A stretch of 7,681 nt of DNA from an uncultured Ruminococcus sp. (GTDB taxonomy: Bacteria > Bacillota > Clostridia > Oscillospirales > Acutalibacteraceae): the NCBI GenBank assembly GCA_945632055.1, contig CALZCU010000036.1:1-7681 (forward strand), in the 5' to 3' direction. This document shows positions 1 through 5,542 of this stretch, piece by piece. How positions within the stretch are numbered: position 1 is the stretch's first letter; every line of letters starts with the position of its first letter. The notes under the pieces were generated by a model. It worked only from the letters and a program-made list of their open reading frames with translations. It was not told where the DNA came from and made no database searches. The position numbers and the translations under genes were made by a program.

Positions 1-9
1 AAGCTGTAA

Positions 10-15
10 TATAAT
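10..15 (+). promoter_or_regulatory. Candidate -10 box for the small-peptide mRNA
   Basis: A perfect TATAAT lies here on the plus strand. Its -35 partner would fall before the start of the window, so the promoter cannot be judged in full. Transcription from it would start near 22 and, with the terminator at about 220, give an mRNA of about 200 nt around the 23-codon ORF. That length fits a small type I toxin message. The alternative is read-through from a gene upstream of the window. Confidence 0.3.
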
Positions 16-86
16 TAAAAAATAAATATTTACTTGCCATTTAGCCGAAAGGCTTTATGGGGTTACAGGGAAGTTAAGGCGGTTAG

Positions 87-107
87 CACTCCCACTGATT
101 GGGGGTG
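87..107 (+). promoter_or_regulatory. Hairpin that buries the ribosome binding site of the small peptide
   Basis: CACTCCC (87-93) can pair with GGGGGTG (101-107) over a 7-nt loop, giving seven base pairs including one T-G wobble. The right arm is the Shine-Dalgarno sequence of the ORF that starts at 114, so the folded mRNA would hide its own ribosome binding site. Self-sequestered start sites are common in mRNAs of type I toxins. The pairing is seen in the sequence; the effect on translation is inferred. Confidence 0.6.
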
Positions 108-113
108 ATATGT

Positions 114-185
114 ATGACTGAATTAGTTTTACTTATTGTATTAGTAGTATCACTTACTCAGCTCATTATTAACATAAAAAAATAA
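114..185 (+). CDS. 23-aa hydrophobic peptide, putative type I (holin-like/Fst-TxpA-like) toxin
   Basis: This ORF of 23 codons encodes a peptide with a short acidic start (MTE), one hydrophobic stretch of about 17 residues (LVLLIVLVVSLTQLII) and a basic end (NIKK). That is the shape of a single-pass membrane peptide. GGGGGTGAT at 101-109 is a strong Shine-Dalgarno sequence 4-5 nt before ATG 114; an ATG at 110 is out of frame and stops after three codons. It is followed at once by a two-way terminator and faced by a strong minus-strand promoter at 274-302, as in type I toxin-antitoxin loci of Firmicutes (the putative holin-like toxin/TxpA and Fst groups). Those toxins insert in the cell membrane and depolarise or disturb it when the antisense RNA is lost. 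Membership is inferred from size, hydropathy and locus layout, not from residue identity. It could instead be a harmless small membrane peptide. Confidence 0.55.
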   Translation: MTELVLLIVLVVSLTQLIINIKK

Positions 186-267
186 TCGCCCGACAGTTCC
201 AAATGTAGGCGATTATTTTTATTAAATAATACAATTTGGGCTAACCGCTTTAAACGGTTTTCCCTGT
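175..267 (-). ncRNA. Predicted antisense RNA (candidate type I antitoxin)
   Basis: A minus-strand RNA of about 90 nt is predicted to start near 267, seven nt past a consensus -10 box, and to end at the terminator at 176-220. Its 3' half is complementary to the tail of the small-peptide mRNA. Near its 5' end, AACCG and CGGTT (within 243-259) can form a short hairpin with a 7-nt loop. No ORF with a ribosome binding site is seen in it. By analogy with convergent type I systems it would bind the toxin message and block translation or trigger decay. The ends are predicted only. Confidence 0.5.
176..220. terminator. Bidirectional intrinsic terminator between small-peptide mRNA and antisense RNA
   Basis: AATAATCGCC (181-190) pairs perfectly with GGCGATTATT (208-217) over a 17-nt loop, and A-T pairs extend the stem outward. 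On the plus strand it is followed by a run of T (216-220). On the minus strand it is followed by the complement of the A run at 175-182. It can therefore stop transcription from both sides, leaving the two RNAs overlapping by about 45 nt at their 3' ends. Confidence 0.8.
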
Positions 268-273
268 AACCTA

Positions 274-302
274 ATTATATGATATTCAAACTCAAATGTC
301 AA
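274..302 (-). promoter_or_regulatory. Consensus sigma-A promoter for the antisense RNA
   Basis: Reading the minus strand, TTGACA (complement of 297-302) is followed after exactly 17 nt by TATAAT (complement of 274-279). This is a 12 of 12 match to the vegetative promoter with ideal spacing. It points away from argC and into the small-peptide locus. Strong constitutive antisense transcription is what an unstable antitoxin RNA needs. Confidence 0.85.
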
Positions 303-309
303 TATCATA
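278..309. promoter_or_regulatory. 9-bp perfect inverted repeat, candidate operator upstream of argC
   Basis: TATGATATT (278-286) and AATATCATA (301-309) form a perfect 9-bp inverted repeat with a 14-bp spacer; half-site centres are 23 bp apart, about two helical turns. The site overlaps both boxes of the antisense promoter and lies 27 bp before the argC start codon. It does not match the ArgR/AhrC box (TGAAT-N4-ATTCA). The left half contains TATGAT (278-283), which could also serve as an argC -10 box, but no good -35 goes with it. The regulator is unknown. Confidence 0.4.
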
Positions 310-335
310 GATTCTAAAATAAACAGGTGAAAAGT

Positions 336-1373
336 ATGAAAATAAAAGCAGGTATCGTAGGCGCAACAGGCTATGCAGGCGCAGAGCTTGTCCGTCTGCT
401 GTCAACACACCCAAACGCTGAAATTTCAGCAATCAGCTCGGTTTCGTTTGAGGGCGAAAAGCTCAGCGAGGTTTATCCGTCATACGCTTTCCTCAACGAT
501 ATGGTTTGTGAAAATCAGGATAAAGTCGTAGAAAAAAGCGACATTATTTTTGCAGCTCTCCCTCACGGACTTTCACAGGAGCTTGCAGAAAAATGTATAA
601 GCGCAGGCAAGGCTTTCATTGACCTCGGCGCAGATTTCAGACTTGAAAGCGAGGAGGAGTACACCGAGTGGTACGGCGGCACATTCCTCGACAAGGATTT
701 GCATACGCAGGCGGTTTACGGCTTGCCCGAATTTTTCAGAGATAAAATCAAGGGCAAAAAGCTGATAGCAAATCCCGGCTGTTACACAACCTGCTCTCCT
801 CTTGCGATTGCGCCTGCAATTGCAAACGGACTTGTTGAAACAAAGGGTATTATCTGCGATTGCAAAAGCGGTGTGACAGGAGCAGGTAGAGGACTTTCTC
901 AGGGCAATCACTACCCTGAGCTCAACGAGGGCTTTCACCCGTACAAGGTGGCTTCACACCGCCACACTCCCGAAATTGAGCAGACACTGTCAAAGCTCTC
1001 GGGCGAAAAGGTGATAATCACCTTTGTTCCTCATCTTCTTCCCGTAAACAGAGGAATCCTTGCAACGGTTTATGCCGACATCAAGGACGGTGTAACCTTT
1101 GAGCAGATAAGGAACGCTTATGAGGAGTACTACAAAGATGAATTTTTCGTAAGACTTCTTGACGACGGCAAGTGCGCCGACATTCACAATGTAAAATACT
1201 CGAATTTCTGTGATGTTTCAATTCACCACGACAAAAGGGCAAACAAGCTCGTTGCCTGCGCCGCAATCGACAATATGGTAAAGGGTGCGGCAGGACAGGC
1301 AATTCAGAATATGAACATAATATTCGGTCTTGAAGAAACGGCAGGACTTGTAATAGTACCGCCGGCATTCTGA
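336..1373 (+). CDS. argC: N-acetyl-gamma-glutamyl-phosphate reductase (ArgC)
   Basis: This cytoplasmic enzyme reduces N-acetylglutamyl phosphate to N-acetylglutamate semialdehyde with NADPH, the third step of ornithine synthesis. The 345-aa protein has the usual length for the single-domain-pair (type 1) family. The NADP-binding motif GATGYAG is at residues 9-15. The catalytic cysteine is C149 in NPGCYTT, and the substrate-binding motif HRHTPEI is at 208-214. The segment CKSGVTGAGRG (176-186) is also typical. ATG 336 is chosen because AGGTGA (325-330) sits five nt before it; a GTG at 327 would overlap that ribosome binding site. It is the first gene of the arginine cluster, with argJ starting 35 nt downstream. 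No clear plus-strand promoter is seen; a TATGAT at 278-283 is the best -10 candidate. The identification is secure. Confidence 0.97.
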   Translation: MKIKAGIVGATGYAGAELVRLLSTHPNAEISAISSVSFEGEKLSEVYPSYAFLNDMVCENQDKVVEKSDIIFAALPHGLSQELAEKCISAGKAFIDLGADFRLESEEEYTEWYGGTFLDKDLHTQAVYGLPEFFRDKIKGKKLIANPGCYTTCSPLAIAPAIANGLVETKGIICDCKSGVTGAGRGLSQGNHYPELNEGFHPYKVASHRHTPEIEQTLSKLSGEKVIITFVPHLLPVNRGILATVYADIKDGVTFEQIRNAYEEYYKDEFFVRLLDDGKCADIHNVKYSNFCDVSIHHDKRANKLVACAAIDNMVKGAAGQAIQNMNIIFGLEETAGLVIVPPAF

Positions 1374-1408
1374 TAAAAACGGTAAGAAATATTTTGGGAT
1401 TGATGAAT

Positions 1409-2641
1409 ATGAATAATAAAAATTTTAAATTTATTGACGGCACAGTCACATCACCTCTCGGCTTTACAGCACAGGGAGTGTGTGCGTCCATAAAGCCGTC
1501 AAACACAACAAAGCGTGACCTTGCGCTGATTTACTGTGAAAAGCCCTGCACTGCGGCGGCTGTTTACACAAAAAACCTTGTAAAAAGCTCCACGATTGAG
1601 GTCACAAAAAAGCACCTTGAAAACGGAGTTGCACAGGCTGTCATCGTAAATTCGGGCAACGCAAACACCTGCAACGCAGACGGAATAGAGGTTGCAGAGA
1701 GAATGTGCCTTATTGCCGCCGAAACGCTGTCGGTAAATCCCGACGATGTTATCGTTGCTTCCACAGGAGTAATCGGTCAGCCGTTGCCGATTGAGCCTGT
1801 TTTAAAGGGAGCGGCTATGATGAAGGGCAAGCTCTCGAAGGACGGCGGAACAAATGCCGCAGAAGCCATTATGACCACCGACACCGTCAAAAAGGAAATG
1901 GCTATGGAAATGACGCTCGGCGGTAAAAAGGTGACTGTCGGCGGAATTGCAAAGGGCAGCGGAATGATTCACATCAATATGGGAACAATGCTCTCCTTTG
2001 TCACAACCGATGCGGCTGTTTCTTCCGAAATGCTTGAGGAAGCTCTGCGTGAGGCTGTTGAGGACAGCTACAATATGGTCAGCGTTGACGGTGATACATC
2101 AACAAACGACACTCTTGCGATTATGGCTTCGGGACTTGCAGGCAACGAGCCGATTGTTGAAAAAAACGAAGATTACAGAATATTTGTCGAGGGCTTGACC
2201 GAAGCGTTCAAATCACTTGCAAAACAGCTTGCCGCAGACGGCGAGGGCGCAACAAAGCTCCTTGTCTGCTCGGTTGACGGTGCAAAAACAAAGCAGGACG
2301 CAGTTACGGTTTCAAAGAGCATAATCTGTTCAAGCCTTTTGAAGGCGGCTATGTTCGGCGCAGACGCAAATTGGGGCAGAGTGCTGTGCGCAATCGGCTA
2401 CAGCGGCGCAGATGTCGATGTAAGGAAGGTCGATGTTTCGTTCAAATCGCAGAAGGGCGAAATTCTCGTCTGTGAAAACGGCGCAGGAGTTGAGTTTTCC
2501 GAGGACAAGGCAAAGGAAATTCTGCTTGAAAAGGAAATCCACATCCTTGTTTCGCTCAATGACGGTGACGGAAAAGCAGAGGCATACGGCTGTGACCTCA
2601 CCTATGATTATGTAAAGATTAATGGCGATTATCGCACATAA
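1409..2641 (+). CDS. argJ: Bifunctional ornithine/glutamate N-acetyltransferase (ArgJ)
   Basis: ArgJ transfers the acetyl group of N-acetylornithine to glutamate, releasing ornithine and regenerating N-acetylglutamate; many members also use acetyl-CoA. The 410-aa protein has full family length. The signature KGSGMIHINMGTML (about residues 182-195) contains the nucleophile T193 at the self-cleavage point. Here the residue before it is glycine, where many homologues have alanine. The start region (GTVTSPLGF), the NSGNANTC segment near 81-88 and the end NGDYRT also fit. The precursor is expected to split into alpha and beta chains that assemble as a heterotetramer. The start is uncertain: ATG 1409 lies nine nt after GGA at 1397-1399, while ATG 1403 is only three nt away. 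argB follows after 55 nt. Presence of ArgJ indicates the acetyl-recycling pathway rather than the linear ArgE route. Confidence 0.96.
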   Translation: MNNKNFKFIDGTVTSPLGFTAQGVCASIKPSNTTKRDLALIYCEKPCTAAAVYTKNLVKSSTIEVTKKHLENGVAQAVIVNSGNANTCNADGIEVAERMCLIAAETLSVNPDDVIVASTGVIGQPLPIEPVLKGAAMMKGKLSKDGGTNAAEAIMTTDTVKKEMAMEMTLGGKKVTVGGIAKGSGMIHINMGTMLSFVTTDAAVSSEMLEEALREAVEDSYNMVSVDGDTSTNDTLAIMASGLAGNEPIVEKNEDYRIFVEGLTEAFKSLAKQLAADGEGATKLLVCSVDGAKTKQDAVTVSKSIICSSLLKAAMFGADANWGRVLCAIGYSGADVDVRKVDVSFKSQKGEILVCENGAGVEFSEDKAKEILLEKEIHILVSLNDGDGKAEAYGCDLTYDYVKINGDYRT

Positions 2642-2696
2642 GTCGTGTGCATAGTAACGCAATTCAGAAAGACAGAACTATAAGGACTGATATATA

Positions 2697-3548
2697 ATGG
2701 ATACCTCAAAAAGAGCAAAGGTTTTAATACAGGCAATGCCATACATCAAGAAGTATGCCGGTGAAACAATCGTTGTAAAATACGGCGGCAACGCAATGAT
2801 TAACGAGGACTTGAAGTCAGCGGTAATGAGCGATCTGGTGCTTATGCAGCTTGTCGGAATCAATGTTGTCCTCGTTCACGGCGGCGGCCCCGAAATCAAC
2901 GCAATGCTTAACGCTGTCGGCAAGGAGAGCCGTTTTGAAAACGGTATGAGGGTTACCGACCGGGAAACTATCGACATTGTTCAGATGGTACTTGCAGGCA
3001 AGGTTAATAAGAGCCTTGTTCAGCTCCTTGAAAGCCACGGCGGCAGAGCGCTCGGTCTGTGCGGTCTTGACGGCAGACTCCTGATGGCTGAAAAGCTGAT
3101 TTCAAGCGTTGACCTCGGCTTTGTCGGAGAAATCAAGGAGGTAAATCCTCAGCCGCTTGAAAATGCAATGCAGAACGGCTACATTCCGATTGTAGCAACC
3201 GTTGCAGGCGGCTATGACGGAAATGTTTACAACATCAATGCCGACCTTGCGGCGGCTCAGATTGCGGCAAAGCTCGGCGCAAAAAAGCTGATTCTTATGA
3301 CGGACATAAGAGGACTGCTTCGTGATGTGAACGATGACGAGTCATTAATCTCGGTCGTAAATGTCAGCGAAGTGCCTATGCTCAAGCGTGACGGAATTAT
3401 CAAGGGTGGAATGATTCCCAAAATTGACTGCTGTGTTGAGGCTGTACGAAACGGAGTTAACCGTGCGCACATCATTGACGGCAGACTTGAACATTCAATT
3501 CTCCTTGAGCTGTTCAGCGACGAGGGTATCGGAACGATGTTCTATTAA
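2697..3548 (+). CDS. argB: Acetylglutamate kinase (ArgB), arginine-sensitive type
   Basis: ArgB phosphorylates N-acetylglutamate with ATP, the second and usually controlling step of the pathway. The 283-aa protein belongs to the amino acid kinase fold. Seen motifs are KYGGNAM (28-34, phosphate binding), HGGGPEI (61-67, substrate binding), NINADLAAAQIA (179-190), KLILMTDIRGLL (197-208) and IKGGMIPK (235-242). About 27 residues precede the first motif and form the helix segment AKVLIQAMPYIKKY, which in known kinases links dimers into an arginine-inhibited hexamer; the E. coli type lacks it. The C-terminal NRAHIIDGR and DEGIGTM segments are also typical. AAGGA at 2682-2686 lies ten nt before the ATG. 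Feedback inhibition by arginine is inferred from family knowledge. The GNAT gene follows after 46 nt. Confidence 0.97.
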   Translation: MDTSKRAKVLIQAMPYIKKYAGETIVVKYGGNAMINEDLKSAVMSDLVLMQLVGINVVLVHGGGPEINAMLNAVGKESRFENGMRVTDRETIDIVQMVLAGKVNKSLVQLLESHGGRALGLCGLDGRLLMAEKLISSVDLGFVGEIKEVNPQPLENAMQNGYIPIVATVAGGYDGNVYNINADLAAAQIAAKLGAKKLILMTDIRGLLRDVNDDESLISVVNVSEVPMLKRDGIIKGGMIPKIDCCVEAVRNGVNRAHIIDGRLEHSILLELFSDEGIGTMFY

Positions 3549-3594
3549 GCATAACAAATATTATTTGAAAAAACGGTAATTTACAGGGGTACAA

Positions 3595-4017
3595 ATGCTT
3601 ATTCGTGAAATGACAATTGAAGATTATGATGAGGTTTACGCAATGTGGCTCACCACATCAAAGCGTGCGCTTTCCAAGGCTGACAACAGAGAGCAGATGG
3701 AGCGCTACCTCAATCACAACAAGGGAATGAGTCAGGTTGCCGTAATTGACGGCAAAATCGTCGGAACAGTGCTTGCCGGTCACGACGGCAGACGGGGCTT
3801 TATCCACCATATGGCTGTTATGCCCGAATACAGACGCAGGCGCATCGGTCATAGCCTTGCTCAGAAGGCTATCGAGATGATTAAATCGCAGGGAATAGAC
3901 AAAACGCATATTTTTTGCTATCAGAACAACGAAACAGGTCAGAGCTTCTGGCGTGACTTTGGCTTTGAAAAGCGTGAAGATGTTTTTGTGTATTCCTATG
4001 ACAACAACAAACTATGA
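3595..4017 (+). CDS. GNAT-family N-acetyltransferase, substrate unknown (arg-cluster associated)
   Basis: This 140-aa single-domain protein has the Gcn5-related acetyltransferase fold, which transfers acetyl from acetyl-CoA to an amine. The N-terminal strand is IREMTIEDYDEV. The central strands are AVIDGKIVGTVLAGHDGRRG (49-68) and FIHHMAVMPEYR (69-80). The acetyl-CoA pyrophosphate loop is RRIGHSLA (82-89). The motif B region NNETGQSFWRDFGF (111-124) matches the usual N-x-A/G-x-x-F/Y-x-x-x-G-F pattern. AGGGG at 3585-3589 is five nt before ATG 3595. It resembles the small YpeA-like group more than full-length ArgA, which carries an amino acid kinase domain. Its place between argB and argD, on the same strand and with a short upstream gap, suggests it is co-transcribed with the arginine genes. 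A short-type N-acetylglutamate synthase that primes the ArgJ cycle is possible but unproved; protein or metabolite acetylation is equally possible. Confidence 0.85.
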   Translation: MLIREMTIEDYDEVYAMWLTTSKRALSKADNREQMERYLNHNKGMSQVAVIDGKIVGTVLAGHDGRRGFIHHMAVMPEYRRRRIGHSLAQKAIEMIKSQGIDKTHIFCYQNNETGQSFWRDFGFEKREDVFVYSYDNNKL

Positions 4018-4088
4018 TAATACCGGCTGATTTTTAAAATTTTAAGCTGTCGGTGTTGTCGTAGTACAATGTACTTTGGTTATGAAAA

Positions 4089-4226
4089 GTAGGGAACGGT
4101 CTTGACCGTTCCAAAAGATTACAGCATACTCTTCGGTCGGGCAAATACAATTAAAATTTCACAATAACTATCTGCTCGAATTGACTGCAGTGGCACACTG
4201 CCGGAACAGTCAAGACTGTTCCCTAC
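4089..4226. repeat. Palindromic-ended dispersed repeat, copy 1 (138 bp, MITE-like)
   Basis: The left end is GTAGGGAAC followed by the rest of a hairpin arm (4089-4112). The right end (4203-4226) is its near-perfect inverted copy, ending CCCTAC. Each arm is also a hairpin by itself: GGAACGGTCTTGACCGTTCC on the left and GGAACAGTCAAGACTGTTCC on the right. The same two arms recur in the same left-right order at 6968-7048. No transposase or ORF is inside and no clear target duplication flanks it. It sits inside the arginine cluster between the GNAT gene and argD, and copy 1 carries another short repeat (4134-4180) in its middle. Confidence 0.8.
4134..4180. repeat. Short dispersed repeat (CGGTCGGGCAAATA ... 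TCTGCTCGAA), copy 1
   Basis: CGGTCGGGCAAATA (4134-4147) and TCTGCTCGAA (4171-4180) are separated by 23 nt. The same two blocks occur 21 nt apart at 6557-6601, and the second block recurs at 7219-7228. TCGGGCA and TGCTCGA can pair (seven bp with one G-T), so the unit may fold as a hairpin. Here it lies inside the larger palindromic repeat. Confidence 0.65.
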
Positions 4227-4235
4227 ATTTATTAT

Positions 4236-4263
4236 TTGTGCCTTGTGTATATTTTTATATTAT
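4236..4263 (+). promoter_or_regulatory. Weak candidate promoter ahead of argD
   Basis: TTGTGC (4236-4241) and TATTAT (4258-4263) are separated by 16 nt, a moderate match to a sigma-A promoter starting just past the right end of the palindromic repeat. It could supply argD and argF if the repeat's hairpins reduce read-through from the upstream genes. The AT-rich setting makes chance matches likely. Confidence 0.25.
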
Positions 4264-4326
4264 CGGCGCACTGCGGAATATAACTTAAGAAACAGAATAG
4301 TAACAATAAATAAGGATTTGATAGTT

Positions 4327-5493
4327 TTGAACACAAAGGAAAAGGATTTAAAATACATAATGCACACCTACGGCAGGTACGATGTCGCACTGAAAAGAGG
4401 AAAGGGCGCAGTTGCCTATGATGAGGACGGCAAAAAATATATTGATGTGTCCTCTGGTATCGGCGTAAACAGCCTTGGCTACTGCGACGAAGGCTGGGTT
4501 GAAGCCGTTTCAAAGCAGGCAGGCACAATTCAGCATATGTCGAACTACTTTTACTGCGATCAGGCAGGAACTCTTGCAGAAAGGCTCTGCACTCTGACAG
4601 GACTTGCCAAGGTATGCTTCGGCAACAGCGGTGCGGAAGCTAACGAGTGTGCAATTAAAATAGCAAGAAAATACAGCTTTGACAAATACGGAAGCGGCAG
4701 AAACGAAATCGTAACGCTGAAAAATTCCTTTCACGGCAGAACAGTTACAACGCTCTCCGCAACAGGTCAGGATATTTTTCACAACTACTTTTTTCCGTTC
4801 ACAGAGGGCTTTAAGTATGCTCAGGCTGATGATATTGACGCTCTTAAGAGTGCCGTTTCCGACAAAACCTGCGCTGTAATGCTGGAGCTTATTCAGGGCG
4901 AGGGCGGTGTGAATATTCTCAATAAGGACTATGTTCAGTCGCTTGTAAAGTATTGCAGGGATAACGATATTCTCATAATCGTAGACGAGGTGCAGACAGG
5001 CGTCGGCAGAACAGGAAGCCTGTTCGCCTTTCAGCAATATGAAATCCTGCCCGACCTTGTAACAGTCGCAAAGGGACTTGGCGGAGGACTTCCGATTGGA
5101 CTTTGTATGTGCTCCGACAAGCTCAAAGATGTTATGTCGCCCTCAACTCACGGAACAACCTTCGGCGCAAATCCTGTTGTGTGCGCGGCGGCAAACTATG
5201 TGCTTGACAGGGTGACCGCAGACGGCTTTCTCGATGAGGTCAATAAAAAGGGAGCGTATCTTGAGGAAAAGCTCAGTGCGCTTGGCGGTGTAAAAAGCGT
5301 ACGCAGAATGGGACTTATGGTTGGCATTGAGCTTGAAAGCGGTGACGCTCACGACATAGCCGTCAGGTGCGTTGAGAACGGACTTCTCATAATCACCGCC
5401 AAGGATTTACTCAGAATGTTGCCTCCGCTTGTAATAACCTATGAGGAGATTGACGAGGCAGTTAAAATACTTAAGGAAACACTGAATAAATAA
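4327..5493 (+). CDS. argD: Acetylornithine aminotransferase (ArgD)
   Basis: This PLP-dependent class III aminotransferase converts N-acetylglutamate semialdehyde plus glutamate to N-acetylornithine and 2-oxoglutarate in the cytoplasm. The 388-aa length from TTG 4327 is normal for the family. Motifs in order are FGNSGAEANECAIK (98-111, phosphate and cofactor binding), the NSFHGRT segment (133-139), DEVQTGVGRTG (220-230) and the cofactor lysine K249 in TVAKGLGGGLPIG. HGTTFGANPV, which binds the PLP phosphate of the partner subunit, is encoded near 5149-5178. The TTG is preferred because AAGGA (4312-4316) lies ten nt upstream and the family usually has about a dozen residues before YIMHTYGR. ATG 4360 is a shorter alternative, and the frame is open back to 4243 into the repeat-flanking DNA, which is unlikely to be coding. 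N-succinyldiaminopimelate is a known side substrate of this family. Confidence 0.95.
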   Translation: MNTKEKDLKYIMHTYGRYDVALKRGKGAVAYDEDGKKYIDVSSGIGVNSLGYCDEGWVEAVSKQAGTIQHMSNYFYCDQAGTLAERLCTLTGLAKVCFGNSGAEANECAIKIARKYSFDKYGSGRNEIVTLKNSFHGRTVTTLSATGQDIFHNYFFPFTEGFKYAQADDIDALKSAVSDKTCAVMLELIQGEGGVNILNKDYVQSLVKYCRDNDILIIVDEVQTGVGRTGSLFAFQQYEILPDLVTVAKGLGGGLPIGLCMCSDKLKDVMSPSTHGTTFGANPVVCAAANYVLDRVTADGFLDEVNKKGAYLEEKLSALGGVKSVRRMGLMVGIELESGDAHDIAVRCVENGLLIITAKDLLRMLPPLVITYEEIDEAVKILKETLNK

Positions 5494-5542
5494 CGATTTA
5501 ATCAGTGCTTCCTTAAAAACACATTAAAGGAGAATGATTGAT

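Larger units (their letters stand above)
61..271. repeat. Interrupted inverted repeat bracketing the small-peptide unit
   Basis: GGTTACAGGGAA (61-72) is matched in reverse complement by 260-271, a perfect 12 bp. GCGGTTAGC (79-87) is matched by 240-248, a perfect 9 bp. The two blocks keep the same order, so 21 paired bases frame the ORF and its terminator. Because the copies are inverted, a plus-strand RNA and a minus-strand antisense RNA would start with nearly the same sequence. The repeat could be RNA structure, duplicated promoter-proximal sequence, or the ends of a small mobile cassette of about 211 bp. Confidence 0.8.

Noticed and set aside
274..335. ArgR/AhrC operator upstream of argC
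   Set aside because: A single ATTCA half-site (284-288) is present but the partner TGAAT at the required spacing is not; the inverted repeat found there has a different sequence.
573..938. Minus-strand open frame of 121 codons inside argC
   Set aside because: It lies wholly in a secure gene in the opposite frame, and the Cys- and Arg-rich translation looks like a reverse-complement shadow.
4021..4055. Possible terminator after the GNAT gene (ACCG ... CGGT around TTTTTAAAATTTTAA)
   Set aside because: The stem is short and bulged and no T run follows it, so it is not a convincing intrinsic terminator.
4243..4326. 28-residue N-terminal extension of ArgD from TTG 4243
   Set aside because: The added residues have no counterpart in the family, the codon use is AT-rich intergenic in style, and a better ribosome binding site serves TTG 4327.
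4510..5037. Minus-strand open frame of 175 codons inside argD
   Set aside because: It is antisense to the conserved PLP-enzyme core and has no recognisable domain; long reverse open frames are common opposite codon-biased genes.
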